DNA from: Bacillus sp. RO2
GTDB taxonomy: Bacteria; Bacillota; Bacilli; Bacillales; Bacillaceae_I
NCBI RefSeq assembly: GCF_012911845.1
Contig: NZ_JAAXCU010000028.1
Span: 1-64,000, forward strand
Direction: 5' to 3'
DNA length: 64,000 nucleotides
Part shown: in pieces, positions 8,479 through 18,676 of the stretch
How positions within the stretch are numbered: the first letter of the stretch is position 1
Layout: the number at the start of each line of letters is the position of its first letter
Program-made: the position numbers and the translations under genes
Notes under the pieces: model-generated
Told to the model about the DNA's origin: nothing
What the model saw: only the letters and a program-made list of their open reading frames with translations
The model's database searches: none

Positions 8479-9609
8479 TTATTGATAGTTTATATTCATT
8501 ACTTCATATGTATTGTCACACACTTTATTTCTGCCTGTTCGTTTTGCCTTGTATAAACACTCATCCGCAATATAAACCATATCGTTTGTTTCACTTACGG
8601 TTTCCGGGTAAGTTGCTACACCTATGGAAACTGTTATGGTTATTGATTCTGTAGCAGAAACATAAAATTTGTATGCTTCTACTGCTTTTCTGATACGTTC
8701 CGCTATTTCCATTGCATGAGGATGCGGGCTGTCAGGTAAAATAACCGAAAATTCCTCTCCTCCGTTTCTAGAAACCACATCAAACGAGCGAGTAGTATTT
8801 TTAAGAATCTTACCCAATTCTGCTAGAATCGTGTCGCCTACTGGATGCCCATATGTATCATTGACATGTTTAAAATGGTCGATATCAATGAATAGTAACG
8901 ATAATTTTTCACCTTTCGTTGTAGCATTATCGATTAGCGAATTCCAAATAGCATCGAACTGTCGGACATTATTTAATCCGGTAAGAAAATCCGTCGTGGA
9001 TTCTTCTTCATATTTCATCAAGAGATACTGCGTTTTTCGTATATATTCTACAAAGAAGACAGAAGTAAAGCCGCCAACAATAGAAATTATCCAATAGGAA
9101 GGTATTAAACTTTTTAACACACCGTAATCCTTGACCAGAATGTAAATAAATACACTGAATACTATGTTTGAGAATAGGATCATAGCCAAGCTTTTTTTAA
9201 AAGAATGACGACCTATGTTATATTTCACACTTAGTTTGTTTATGAAAACAAAACCTATCATCAAAATTGCCATCATGATGAATGCTGCAACAGCAGAAGT
9301 AGTGAACCCAAATATAAATCTACCAATTATAATTAATATTGTACTAATAAAAGCTTGCGGGAAACCTAAAAACATAATAACCAGCATGACAGGTATGTAA
9401 CGTAAGTCGACAATTGTTTCCTGCGTTACCTGTATGGAATAATACATCAATATAATACCTAAAAGTCCTCCAGCAACCCCATCTATCAATACGGAGAAAA
9501 TATAATTTCTTTTTTCTAATTGAATTTTCCACCTTAATTGTAAATAAATAAATATTAATGAAAATAAAACACAAAGATTGAAAAATAAATCATTAAATAA
9601 ATCTAACAA
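8479..9609 (-). CDS. dgcK: DgcK-like diguanylate cyclase with 5TM-LYT sensor
   Basis: 376-residue protein. The N-terminal half has about six hydrophobic segments of the 5TMR-LYT type (GVAGGLLGIILMYYSI, FLGFPQAFISTILIIIGR). The GGDEF domain begins at TDFLTGLNNVRQF. It has an intact GGEEF active site (about 283-287), DIDHFKHVNDTYGHPVGD, and an RSFD inhibitory site at about 274-277, so feedback control by c-di-GMP is expected. Architecture and length resemble B. subtilis DgcK (YhcK). It is divergent from the dgcW-like gene at 9927. Confidence 0.82.
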   Translation of the reverse strand: MLDLFNDLFFNLCVLFSLIFIYLQLRWKIQLEKRNYIFSVLIDGVAGGLLGIILMYYSIQVTQETIVDLRYIPVMLVIMFLGFPQAFISTILIIIGRFIFGFTTSAVAAFIMMAILMIGFVFINKLSVKYNIGRHSFKKSLAMILFSNIVFSVFIYILVKDYGVLKSLIPSYWIISIVGGFTSVFFVEYIRKTQYLLMKYEEESTTDFLTGLNNVRQFDAIWNSLIDNATTKGEKLSLLFIDIDHFKHVNDTYGHPVGDTILAELGKILKNTTRSFDVVSRNGGEEFSVILPDSPHPHAMEIAERIRKAVEAYKFYVSATESITITVSIGVATYPETVSETNDMVYIADECLYKAKRTGRNKVCDNTYEVMNINYQ

Positions 9610-9926
9610 ACACCATTTCCTCCTTTAATCTATGCTAAGAAATCCTCTTATTTATAAACTATTCAAACCCACCTCAATAGCCTTAACTATTTTCTATTTA
9701 ATTCCAATATCTTTTAATAGTATAGCATCAAAATTCTTAGAAATGGATGTTTTGTGGTAAAATTTTTATGATATTAAATAAGTTAAATCTGATGTTATGG
9801 GATGTGAATTCGTGTTAGATAATTAATTCTTTCTTACATATTTCTGTAATTATCTACCACCATTTATTCCAATAAATGATAAAATGAAGTCAACCTATTA
9901 GACAAGAAAAAGGAGCAATCTTTTTA
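9610..9926. other. Divergent intergenic region
   Basis: 317 A+T-rich bases between two divergent c-di-GMP genes. It must hold both promoters. AAGGAG lies about 10 bases before the plus-strand ATG at 9927. I see no operator, repeat or small gene. Confidence 0.5.
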
Positions 9927-12356
9927 ATGGAAACCATTTCAAGTTCATACCACTTACCACTAGTGCTACTTTCCATCATGATAGCTATCATGGCGTCCTA
10001 CGCAGCACTAGATTTAGGGATTCAAGTCCGTAAAACGAAATCATTTGTACAATTGGCTTGGGGAAGCGCAGGTGCTTTAGCAATGGGGATGGGTATTTGG
10101 GCGATGCATTTTGTCGCTATGCTCGCCTTTCATCTAGACATACCTGTTCATTATGATTATCTTTTGGTTATTGTATCTATTTTGCCGGCTATTCTATCTT
10201 CCGGCATCGCATTATATATCATCAGCAGAAAAAAAATGAAAAAAGTAGACGTTTTTCTCGGAGCCTTCTTTATTGCAACAGGAATAGTGTCCATGCATTA
10301 TACCGGAATGGAAGCCATGATGATGGATGCAGCTATTGTGTATAATCCTTACTTGTTGACACTCTCCGTACTTATCGCATTTGTTGCATCTGTTGTTGCT
10401 ATTTATCTTATTTCTTTTGTGAGTAAAAACTATCAATCTAAAAAAATATGGTGGAGAAAGCTTTTAAGCTCCCTTATCATGGGTGCTGCAATTTCTGGTA
10501 TGCATTACACGGGAATGGCTGCAGCAAGATACGAGGCACATTCTCACCAAACGCACGGATACGATGCCTTTAATAGTACCTATTTGGCCTATGGAATAGC
10601 ACTTGTCATTCTTATCTTACTAGGATTTGTGTTTGTGAGTGTGATAATTGATCGCCGTTTTGAGAATCAATCGATTATTTCGGAGAGAAGATTCTTATCA
10701 GTTATTGAATCAGCTAATGATGCTATTATCATTTCTGATAGCACTGGGACCATTATCTCTTGGAACAATGGAGCAGAGAACATATTCGGTTTTGTGAAAA
10801 AGGAAGTAGTCGGCCAAAAGCTTCAAACCATCATTCCAAAGAGATACCAGCAGGCACATCGAAAAGGAATGGAGCGTTACATAGCTTCTGGGGAACCGAA
10901 AGTAATTGGAAAAAAAGTGGAATTAGAAGCCGTGAAGAAAGATGGAAATGAAATACCTATCGAGTTATCACTGGCCGCTTGGAAAGAAGAAGAAGCGATT
11001 TTTTTTAGCAGTATTATAAGAGATATTACGGATAGAAAAAGAAATGAGAAGAAAATAAATCAAATGGTGTATTTGGACCCGCTAACAGGCCTTCCGAACC
11101 GACTATTATTAAACGACCGCTTATCTTTAGCAATGGACCAAGCTGATCAGAATAAACACTCCCTGAGCATTATGTTCATTGACTTAGACCGTTTCAAATA
11201 TATTAATGACACACTTGGCCATGCGGTTGGAGATCAGCTATTAATCGAGGTTGCTAATCGTATTCAGTCGTTCTTGGGTAAACACGAAACGTTATCCAGA
11301 CAAGGTGGGGATGAGTTTATTGTATTACTTCCACAAACAACTGCTTCTGAGGTGACCAAGCGAGCGAAAGCTATTGTTGACGCCCTTAATAATTCTATGA
11401 TTCTGGACGAGCAAGAGTTATTTATTACCCCATCTATTGGGATTGCCATGTATCCCACTGATGGAAAAGACATCGATACTTTAATAAAAAATGCCGATAC
11501 CGCCATGTACCAAGTGAAGGAGCGCGGTAAAAATAATTTTCAATTTTATACACCAGAAATGAATGAAGCCGTTTCTAGAAGAATGCAGTTGGAAATTGGT
11601 TTACGAAAGGCACTGGAACGCCATGAATTTACGGTTGCTTATCAACCGCAAATAGACGTAAACTCCAATCAAATAATTGGTGCAGAAGCACTCCTTCGCT
11701 GGAACCATCCAGAGTGGGGCAGTATCTCACCTGCAGAATTTATTCCAATAGCAGAAGAAACGGGACTCATCCTGCAAATTGGAGAGTGGATTTTAAAAGA
11801 AGCGTGTCTGCAAAACAAGCGATGGCAAGACCAAGGCTTTAAACCGCTACGGATAGCAGTTAATATCTCCTCTCGCCAATTTCAACAAAGTGACTTACTT
11901 GATCGAGTGAAAAACATCCTGAAAGAAACAGGTTTAGAATCACATTATCTGGAGCTAGAACTCACAGAGAGTATTATCCAAGATTCCAAACATGCCGTAG
12001 CCAAAATGCAACAACTGAAAGAAATGGGGATACATTTATCTATCGATGACTTTGGAACAGGATATTCCTCCTTAAATTATCTAAAGACATTCCCAATTCA
12101 CACTCTAAAAATTGACCAAAGCTTCACTAGAAATATTTATGCAGATCCAAAAGATGCTTCTTTAGTAGAAACCATCATTACAATGGCTCACAACTTAAAT
12201 TTAAAAGTAATAGCAGAAGGAGTAGAGACAGAAGACCAACTCAGATTCTTACAGCAACATCGTTGCAATGAAGCACAAGGCTATTATTTTAGCAGACCAA
12301 TATCCGCAGAAGATATGAGCGGGATGTTGGAAGGCAGTACTATTAAAATTTCATAG
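9927..12356 (+). CDS. dgcW: MHYT-PAS-GGDEF-EAL c-di-GMP regulator (DgcW/YkoW-like)
   Basis: 809-residue membrane protein. Residues 1-240 form an MHYT sensor with motifs WAMHFVAM, SMHYTGMEA and GMHYTGMAAARYE, which may bind a metal or a diatomic gas. A PAS domain follows (about 255-370), then GGDEF with an intact GGDEF motif in SRQGGDEFIVLL, then EAL with GAEALLRWNHPEWG, ELTESIIQD, SIDDFGTGYSSL and IAEGVET. Both enzymatic halves look complete, so it could be bifunctional. The domain order equals B. subtilis YkoW (DgcW, 800 aa). A strong terminator follows at 12364. Confidence 0.9.
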   Translation: METISSSYHLPLVLLSIMIAIMASYAALDLGIQVRKTKSFVQLAWGSAGALAMGMGIWAMHFVAMLAFHLDIPVHYDYLLVIVSILPAILSSGIALYIISRKKMKKVDVFLGAFFIATGIVSMHYTGMEAMMMDAAIVYNPYLLTLSVLIAFVASVVAIYLISFVSKNYQSKKIWWRKLLSSLIMGAAISGMHYTGMAAARYEAHSHQTHGYDAFNSTYLAYGIALVILILLGFVFVSVIIDRRFENQSIISERRFLSVIESANDAIIISDSTGTIISWNNGAENIFGFVKKEVVGQKLQTIIPKRYQQAHRKGMERYIASGEPKVIGKKVELEAVKKDGNEIPIELSLAAWKEEEAIFFSSIIRDITDRKRNEKKINQMVYLDPLTGLPNRLLLNDRLSLAMDQADQNKHSLSIMFIDLDRFKYINDTLGHAVGDQLLIEVANRIQSFLGKHETLSRQGGDEFIVLLPQTTASEVTKRAKAIVDALNNSMILDEQELFITPSIGIAMYPTDGKDIDTLIKNADTAMYQVKERGKNNFQFYTPEMNEAVSRRMQLEIGLRKALERHEFTVAYQPQIDVNSNQIIGAEALLRWNHPEWGSISPAEFIPIAEETGLILQIGEWILKEACLQNKRWQDQGFKPLRIAVNISSRQFQQSDLLDRVKNILKETGLESHYLELELTESIIQDSKHAVAKMQQLKEMGIHLSIDDFGTGYSSLNYLKTFPIHTLKIDQSFTRNIYADPKDASLVETIITMAHNLNLKVIAEGVETEDQLRFLQQHRCNEAQGYYFSRPISAEDMSGMLEGSTIKIS

Positions 12357-12363
12357 TATTAAC

Positions 12364-12401
12364 CGTGTTACGTCATTAGGGTGGCGTAACACGTTTTTTT
12401 T
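12364..12401 (+). terminator. Intrinsic terminator of the dgcW-like gene
   Basis: CGTGTTACG pairs with CGTAACACG and is followed by eight T residues. The stem is nearly the same as that of the terminator at 13858. Confidence 0.9.
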
Positions 12402-12562
12402 AAGAGAAAGACTGTCCAATCCTCCTCCCAAAAACCACCTTTCATCGCCATTGGGATTCACTCGGACCTATTCCTTCCGTCCAAACTCCCCAAAATAATT
12501 TTAGTCCTTTAGGCAAGAATAAAATTGTATTTGATAAATGGTTAGAAACGAGTGATTGGTGA

Positions 12563-13856
12563 ATGTTTTTAAAGTATAAAAACTTTTTTGCAACTCTTGC
12601 TCAATGGAGCTTCTTTGGAAGCATAATTGGTTTATTGGTGGGCTCGATCACTACTTCCCTTTTAAAAACGAATGATTATCTCGGAGATGTACGATTACAA
12701 AACGATTGGCTGATTCTCCTACTTCCCTTTGGAGGTATTATCATCGGTTACCTATATATGAATTATGGAAAAGTTTTTTTGAATCACACGTTAAATGACA
12801 CTTCCGAATTAAATAACCTGGTAATTGACGCCGTTCATGGAGAAAAAAAAGTGCCTATGAGAATGGGACCAATCGTCTATATTGGGACTTTTATCACTGT
12901 CATCTTGGGGGGCTCAACAGGAAGAGAAGGGGCAGCTATTCAAATGGGGAGCAGTGTAGCCTCGGCAGTCAACAACTTTTTTAAAGTAAGTAAACAGATT
13001 AGACACCAAAATGATCATCATGAGCGGAATAAGTGCTGGCTTTGGTGCTGCCTTTGGGGCACCCATAACAGGTGTTGTTTTCGGAATGGAAATGGCCGCA
13101 TTAGGAAAATTGAAATTTGAAGCAGTGGTTCCATGCCTTACGGCGAGCTTTGTTGCACACTATGTCACTACTGGTGCTTGGGGACATAAACACGAGGAAT
13201 TTATCATCCAAAGCGTACCAGAAATATCGTTTATAACGTTCATGAAAGTGATACTTCTATCCGTGATATTCTGTCTGGTCAGCGTTTTATATTGTCAGTT
13301 GCGGCACGAAATACAACATTTCTCTGAGAAGCTGTTTAAGAAGAATCATATGAAGAGAGCCTTTTTTGGAGGAATCTTAGTAGTAGCCATCACGTTAATG
13401 ATTGGTTCCCAAGACTACAACGGCCGGGGAATAGAAATGCTAGAACTATCCTTCAAAGAAGAAGTTCCTCCCTTTTCTTTCCTGGCGAAACTTGCTTTGA
13501 CTGCGGTTACGCTTGGTAGCGGCTTTGTAGGAGGGGAAGCCATTCCATTATTCTTTATGGGCGCAACTTTAGGCAATGCCTTACATACTTTTGTTAACTT
13601 ACCTCTGTCCTTTGTCGCTGCATTAGGATTAATTGCCACTTTTAGTGCAGGAACCAATACCCCGCTTGCAGCTTTCCTTCTGGCAATGGAGATGTTTAAC
13701 GGAAAGGGATTAGAATACTTTTTTGTTGCCTGTCTCATCAGTTATCTCTTTTCAGGACATCACGGACTGTGGCCTTCCCAGAAAATTCATGAACCGAAAA
13801 GCAGGTTATTTCAACTCCCCCCAGGAGAAACCATTAAAAAGGCAGAAAAAAAATAA
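12563..13856 (+). pseudogene. ClC-family chloride channel/transporter, frameshifted
   Basis: Two overlapping frames together encode one ClC-family protein. The first frame (12563-13120) holds the N-terminal helices and the GGSTGREGAAIQMG selectivity motif. The second frame continues with SGISAGFGAAFGAPITG, GGEAIPLFFMGATLG and FSAGTNTPLAAFLLAMEMF, ending at 13856. The reading must move +1 between about 12985 and 13010, equivalent to a one-base insertion, since the second frame is in phase from DTKMIIMSG onward. All family motifs are present, so the break is recent or an assembly error. No slippery heptamer is seen. The protein would move Cl-/H+ or F- across the membrane. Confidence 0.8.
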
Positions 13857-13857
13857 A

Positions 13858-13886
13858 GTGTTACGTCTTGGAGGCGTAACACTTAT
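13858..13886 (+). terminator. Terminator after the ClC gene
   Basis: GTGTTACG and CGTAACAC form a stem around TCTTGGAGG, followed by a weak T-rich tract. The stem repeats that at 12364-12401, so near-identical terminators bracket the ClC gene. Confidence 0.65.
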
Positions 13887-13951
13887 TATTTTAAGGTTTG
13901 GGGCAGTCGAATCGTCAAAAAACCGACGGATTACCTGTCCCATTGGACTTC

Positions 13952-14422
13952 TTACTTATATTTTTTTAACAACTCATCTGGAATATGACAATAATCATCC
14001 GGACATCTCGATAACCTGTCCTGATGCTCCTCTGCACTTCTCACATAGTTTGAAAGTGGCAATACTTCCACCACGATGCGGTCAACATCCCTTCTCTTTT
14101 GAATAAACGACCTCGCCTCTTCTAAATGTGTATCCTCTTCACTATACACGCCGGTTCTGTATTTCTCGCCCACATCCGCTCCTTGTTGATTCAAGCTATA
14201 CGGATCAATGATCTCAAAGAAATATTCCATTAATCTCGTTACCGTCACAACCTCCGGATCAAAACCTGTTTTTACACATTCCGCATAGCCATCATATTCA
14301 CCCTCAAGCGTATTACTGGTCCCATTCGCTCTTCCCGCTTCCGTAAACATCACACCAGGCAACGTCTTAATAAATGCCTGTACCCCCCAAAGACATCCAC
14401 CCGCAAAATAAACTACCTCCAT
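13952..14422 (-). CDS. msrA: Peptide methionine sulfoxide reductase MsrA
   Basis: 156-residue repair enzyme that reduces the S-epimer of methionine sulfoxide in proteins. The catalytic motif is FAGGCLWG with the nucleophile at Cys10, where most relatives have GCFWG. Other family elements are RANGTSNTLEGEYDGYAEC, DPYSLNQQGADVGEKYRTGVY and a C-terminal AEEHQD element followed by RCPDDYCH with possible resolving cysteines. It is a somewhat divergent, short MsrA without a fused MsrB. It is convergent with the ClC gene. Confidence 0.85.
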   Translation of the reverse strand: MEVVYFAGGCLWGVQAFIKTLPGVMFTEAGRANGTSNTLEGEYDGYAECVKTGFDPEVVTVTRLMEYFFEIIDPYSLNQQGADVGEKYRTGVYSEEDTHLEEARSFIQKRRDVDRIVVEVLPLSNYVRSAEEHQDRLSRCPDDYCHIPDELLKKYK

Positions 14423-14442
14423 ATTATCGCCCCCTCTTTGCT

Positions 14443-14522
14443 TGGGTTAAGGGGACAGGCACTTCGGACCCATGTCCACTTTAACGTACAAACGGGCTGA
14501 ATAACCTGTCCCCTTGACCCAC
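14443..14522. repeat. GACAGGCAC-type long inverted repeat
   Basis: GGGTTAAGGGGACAGG and CCTGTCCCCTTGACCC are complementary at 15 of 16 positions and enclose about 48 bases that include GACAGGCACTTCGGACCCA. It could fold as a hairpin. It fills most of the gap between msrA and the DoxX gene, where no gene is seen. Fragments with the same words occur at 7480-7505 and 13920-13950, and a related hairpin at 32268-32337. Confidence 0.7.
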
Positions 14523-14746
14523 CCTTTACTTAAGATTAAGCCAAATGCCAATATAATTCCATGAAAACTCGTCCTTTTTTAAACCAAACAAAAGATATAG
14601 GAAAAAATAGATTTACTACATTATTTTCGTTTGGTAAAATGTTTTGCGTAAGGTAAACTTTTTTAGTGTAATACATATAATGCAAAAGTACGATAAGGCT
14701 TTCAACTGTCATAAAAAAATCAAGAAAGATGAGGAGGAGTAGTAAG

Positions 14747-15298
14747 ATGGCAATTAAATTAATGGGGAATCAGAAAGGGTGGTTATTTCCAGCTTTAGTG
14801 GTGATCATGCGTGTGCTCTTTGGGCTTGGTTGGCTATTAGCTGGCGTAACGAAGATTACCGACAAATCGTGGTTTAAAGAACCTGGCGTATTTCTTACTG
14901 ACTATTTAAATCATGCATTAGAGAAGCCTAATGTCCCATTTTTTTATAAAGAATTTATCGAACACGTAGCTTTAGAATTTGTGATGACGTTCAATTATGT
15001 CCTCCCTATTCTTCAGATTATTATTGGTGCATGCATTATACTCGGATTTATTACTATTCCATCTATTATTATTTGTCTTTTGATGCATGTTAACTTCATC
15101 CTTTCAGGAAATATGAATCTAATGAGCCTTGTTCTTTATACGAGTGCGTTTTTATTAATTATTTTTCGCAAGGAAGTTTATCACCTCAGCCTTGATAAAC
15201 GTACTAACATAAATAGCCTAATTAAAACAAGTAATAACAATATAGAAATGCGCCAACCCATAGATCCTGGAAAAGAAAAATTGTTCAGTAATACCTAA
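14747..15298 (+). CDS. DoxX-family membrane protein
   Basis: 183-residue protein with four hydrophobic segments of the DoxX/TQO-small-subunit family. The first contains RVLFGLGWLLAGVTKI and later ones include VLPILQIIIGACIILGF. A long polar loop with WFKEPGVFLTDYL separates helices 1 and 2. Members are linked to membrane redox or thiosulfate:quinone oxidoreductases, but a specific role is not visible here. An ATG at 14729 is in frame, but AGGAGG falls inside its codons 2-3, so that Shine-Dalgarno belongs to the ATG at 14747. Confidence 0.82.
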   Translation: MAIKLMGNQKGWLFPALVVIMRVLFGLGWLLAGVTKITDKSWFKEPGVFLTDYLNHALEKPNVPFFYKEFIEHVALEFVMTFNYVLPILQIIIGACIILGFITIPSIIICLLMHVNFILSGNMNLMSLVLYTSAFLLIIFRKEVYHLSLDKRTNINSLIKTSNNNIEMRQPIDPGKEKLFSNT

Positions 15299-15462
15299 TC
15301 CTTTAATTAAAAATGTCTATTATCATGGAGATAACCCAATACAATAATCCAAGGATATTTGCTATTACCAAAAAGTATAAGATGAATGTAGTTATTTTCA
15401 AATTGAATACTTCCTTTACTAATTAGTTTAATAGTTGTACAAAGTACTTATTTTTAAGAAAG

Positions 15463-15533
15463 GCTCTGTAAAACACCGCTGTTAATTTACGCATTAGGCT
15501 TCGCTTTACTAGGGGCGTTTGGGGAGCCTCAAG
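15463..15533. repeat. Truncated copy of the dispersed hairpin element
   Basis: The stretch from GGCTCTGTAAAACACCGCTG to GGGGAGCCTC matches the left half of the fuller copy at 21719-21865 with several substitutions. The right half and the closing arm are missing. It lies in the 451-base gap between the DoxX and acyltransferase genes, where no gene is seen. Confidence 0.7.
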
Positions 15534-15641
15534 AAAAAAATCTATCGTTTCTATTATAAAAGTAACATTATGCAATGGAAAATAGAGTTTCAAATGATCA
15601 CTCCTGCATGAATGAGGGAAGTACAAGCCTAGGTAAACCAT

Positions 15642-15673
15642 AGGAGACCGTTTAATTTAATAGACGGTCTCCT
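15642..15673. terminator. Hairpin upstream of the acyltransferase gene
   Basis: AGGAGACCGT and ACGGTCTCCT pair perfectly around TTAATTTAATAG. Only a weak T tract follows, so it may terminate readthrough from the left or act in the leader of the gene at 15750. Confidence 0.6.
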
Positions 15674-15749
15674 TTAAAATTTGTATTCCATTCCAAATTG
15701 TTCATGTATAATACTGGTGTGCCAATTGTAAAAAAAAGGGGATGTACTA

Positions 15750-16838
15750 GTGGAAAAATCAGTGAGGAAACACTATATAGATGGTATAAGAATAGTAGCC
15801 ATACTATTACTCATTCCATTTCACACTGCAAGAATCTATGACTATTACCCGTTTTACATAAAAGATGACCAAAGCATGATCCTTCAATTGTTTGCTATAT
15901 TTTTGTCACAATGGCGGATGCCTATTCTTTTCTTGGTTTCTGGTGTAGGAACCTATTTTATCCTTCGTTCTAGAAGCAACAGAGCCTTTATCCATGACCG
16001 TTTGAAACGGTTGCTCATTCCCTTTATTTTTGCTGTTATCGTAATTGTACCTCCTCAAGGATATTATGCCGCCTTAAGTAAGGGAATCATTCCTGCTACT
16101 ACAAGTTATTGGGAGTATTATCCGACCTTCTTTACCTTTGATCTTTCTCAGATAGACGGATTTACAGGTACATTTACGCCGGCCCACATGTGGTTCATTT
16201 TATTTTTAGTCGTGTTTTCGCTATTAAGCATATCGGTCTTTGGTTTTATTCAAAAAAAGGAAAGTTTGATAACTTCATCTACCCCTTCATGGCTTTTATA
16301 CGTATTAATTATCCCTATTTTCATTACGGATATTGCCTTATTAGGCATGGAGTTTAACCCTTTCTACTATTTTACTTTTTTTCTTTATGGTGCATGCATC
16401 GTAAAAGAAACAGAATTAGAGCGCATGATGGTGAAAGAACGAGGTCGCCTATTGATCCTTGCGATCGTAGGTATGAGTGCTGTGTTATTCCTCTATTGGC
16501 AAGACATCACAAACGGCTTTGCTACTCCACTCGTATTATTCACCTTGCTACAGTCCATCACCACCTTTGCATGGATGTTTGCCATGCTTGCTAATTTCAA
16601 AACATATATGAACAAAAAGAATAAATGGATTTCATCTGTGAATATGAAGGTATTTACCATTTATATACTTCATCAAACACTGATTGTGGCAATCGGGTTT
16701 TATATGCAAAAACTATCTATTTCTATATGGTCTCAATTTATTCTTATTAACCTGTTAACTTTCATCTCCATTGGTTTGATCTATTTTCTTTTCATCAAAC
16801 GCTTTGCCGTTGTAAAAACGTTATTGGGAGCGAAGTAA
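15750..16838 (+). CDS. Acyltransferase 3 family membrane protein
   Basis: 362-residue protein with about ten transmembrane segments of the acyltransferase-3 fold, which O-acylates cell-surface sugars. Motifs are YIDGIRIVAILLLIPFHTAR in helix 1, where the His is the probable catalytic residue, FLSQWRMPILFLVSGVGTYF, and FIHDRLKRLLIPF. It resembles the glucan-modifying OpgC/MdoC subgroup more than the SGNH-fused OatA type, as no extracytoplasmic SGNH domain is present. The start is GTG with AAAGGGGATG upstream. It is a single-gene unit, convergent with the chemotaxis receptor gene. Confidence 0.85.
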   Translation: MEKSVRKHYIDGIRIVAILLLIPFHTARIYDYYPFYIKDDQSMILQLFAIFLSQWRMPILFLVSGVGTYFILRSRSNRAFIHDRLKRLLIPFIFAVIVIVPPQGYYAALSKGIIPATTSYWEYYPTFFTFDLSQIDGFTGTFTPAHMWFILFLVVFSLLSISVFGFIQKKESLITSSTPSWLLYVLIIPIFITDIALLGMEFNPFYYFTFFLYGACIVKETELERMMVKERGRLLILAIVGMSAVLFLYWQDITNGFATPLVLFTLLQSITTFAWMFAMLANFKTYMNKKNKWISSVNMKVFTIYILHQTLIVAIGFYMQKLSISIWSQFILINLLTFISIGLIYFLFIKRFAVVKTLLGAK

Positions 16839-16864
16839 AGACCGCTTATTCTCCCATTCTAGAG

Positions 16865-16892
16865 GAAAAAAAAATGACCCTTAGAGGGCCAT
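16865..16892 (-). terminator. Terminator of the chemotaxis receptor gene
   Basis: On the minus strand TGGCCCT and AGGGTCA pair (one G-T) around CTA and are followed by a run of nine T residues. Confidence 0.75.
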
Positions 16893-16907
16893 TTCCAAAT
16901 TCCATTA

Positions 16908-18404
16908 TTACTTCAAAAGCGATTTCAATTTTCCTGTCGCTTCATCCGTATTCCTAATAAACGATACAAGGTGTTCGTTTTGGTTATTATGCGTTTCAAT
17001 CGCAGCTGCAATCTCTTGAAGGGATGCAGTGGTTTCCTCCATAATGGAGGCAAAATCACTAACGGATGATTCAATGGTAGTTGATGATTGTCCAATGTTG
17101 GAGGTAATTTGTTCGAACTGCTGCACAGCCTCGTTTAATCCCTTAACAGTGTGATCAATCTTTTCAAATACGCTAATCGTTTGTTTTGTCATATCGACAC
17201 TTTCCTTCATTTTCCCTGCGTTGTCACTCATCAGTTTTTGAGAAGTTATCGTGCTTTCATTTACATCCGTAAGGTTATTCAATATTTGGTTCGCTGTACT
17301 GGATGTGATTTCAGAAAGCTTCCTAACTTCCGCAGCCACAACGGCAAATCCACGTCCACTTTCCCCAGCTCTGGCCGCTTCAATGGATGCATTAAGCGCA
17401 AGCAGATTTGTCTGAGAAGCAATTTCCTGAATGGAATGAGCAAACCCATTTGTTTCTTGAATTTTTTGCCCAAGGCTGTCCATTGTATCCGATAATAATT
17501 CAAGGGACTGTTGAAAATCAATATTCTTCTTTAATAAAAGATCAGCGGAATGGCGACCATCTTGGGAAGCGGAATATGTTTGTTCCGTTTCCATGCTTAC
17601 AAGTTTTGCTGAACGGACTAGTTGAACGACAATTTCATTCAGGCTTTCCACCGAAACAGTAATGGATGAAGCGGAATCATGTTGATTCGCCATACCGGAT
17701 GATATTTCCGAAATAACGATGTTCATCTCGTTCATCGAATGAAGTTGCTCTTCGCTTTGTGTTCGAATGTTTTTAACATTCTCCGTGATAGTTACGGTAT
17801 TCTCATCAATTAATTTGGTATGCTGCTTAAGGGCTTCTAACATTTCTTGCGTACGGAGGTGTTGTTCTTCAATATCTTTCTTCATAAAAGAAGCAATCCG
17901 ATTTTGAAATAAGAGATTCAAGGATATTGCACCATACACAAAGTAATAGGTTACGATAAAATTAGTAGACTGGTAGTAACGATCTGGTGTTTCTATGAAA
18001 TAGGCAATACTTAATCCAATTCCAAAGATAATTGCCATATATAAAATAGGCCTAATATTATAAATCGCTATGACCGTTAGTAAGAAAAAGGGTAAAAGCA
18101 TCATAATTAAATAAGGTGAACTCATCATAATTAAATATAATACGATGGAAATACCTATGACTGTTATGTAAGGTGTCTTTAAAACGAACAAGTTCTTCTG
18201 ATTTAAGAATAGTAACAGCAAGATAAATACTGCCCCACCAATTCCTACTGTTAAAATAATATTCATCGGTTGTTTAATAGCAATGGACACTATTATGGCC
18301 AAAATAACAGATATCATCGAAACGTTACTCACTAGTTTGTTTTTACGCTTTATATCTATAATATTTAAGTCTTCTTCTACTTCTACTACATTACGGTCTA
18401 ACAC
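16908..18404 (-). CDS. Methyl-accepting chemotaxis protein with multi-helix membrane sensor
   Basis: 498-residue receptor. Residues 25-175 contain about six hydrophobic segments instead of the usual two-helix periplasmic sensor. A long cytosolic coiled coil follows, with the conserved tip [16 protein letters not shown] and [16 protein letters not shown] that contacts CheA/CheW. No HAMP domain is evident between membrane part and coiled coil. The sensor may read membrane state or a small hydrophobic ligand (inference). The gene is monocistronic with a terminator at 16865. Confidence 0.88.
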   Translation of the reverse strand: MLDRNVVEVEEDLNIIDIKRKNKLVSNVSMISVILAIIVSIAIKQPMNIILTVGIGGAVFILLLLFLNQKNLFVLKTPYITVIGISIVLYLIMMSSPYLIMMLLPFFLLTVIAIYNIRPILYMAIIFGIGLSIAYFIETPDRYYQSTNFIVTYYFVYGAISLNLLFQNRIASFMKKDIEEQHLRTQEMLEALKQHTKLIDENTVTITENVKNIRTQSEEQLHSMNEMNIVISEISSGMANQHDSASSITVSVESLNEIVVQLVRSAKLVSMETEQTYSASQDGRHSADLLLKKNIDFQQSLELLSDTMDSLGQKIQETNGFAHSIQEIASQTNLLALNASIEAARAGESGRGFAVVAAEVRKLSEITSSTANQILNNLTDVNESTITSQKLMSDNAGKMKESVDMTKQTISVFEKIDHTVKGLNEAVQQFEQITSNIGQSSTTIESSVSDFASIMEETTASLQEIAAAIETHNNQNEHLVSFIRNTDEATGKLKSLLK

Positions 18405-18676
18405 TTAACTCCCCCTAGGACTTACTACTTATTTTTTCTCTTTTTTTCGACAGCGATTACCCATTTTCATAATATATAGAAATATTGTACAGTTTTTATC
18501 TATATATTGCCAAAGGTATTTTTTAGAGTAACAAAGTGAACCAATACCCCCTTTAATTATAACCGCAATAAGAATAATGCCCGTTTTTATATAAAAGTCA
18601 ATGAATGCCCTATCAAACTCTCTCAACATGCATATTATATCTATGAATCTATGAAAATAATAAGGAGGTTTAAGAG

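Noticed and set aside
12985-13010. Programmed frameshift in the ClC gene
   Set aside because: No slippery heptamer or stimulating structure is visible, and ClC genes are not known to use recoding.
15423-15641. Minus-strand 72-codon open frame
   Set aside because: It runs through the truncated hairpin element, lacks a convincing ribosome-binding site and has no coding character.
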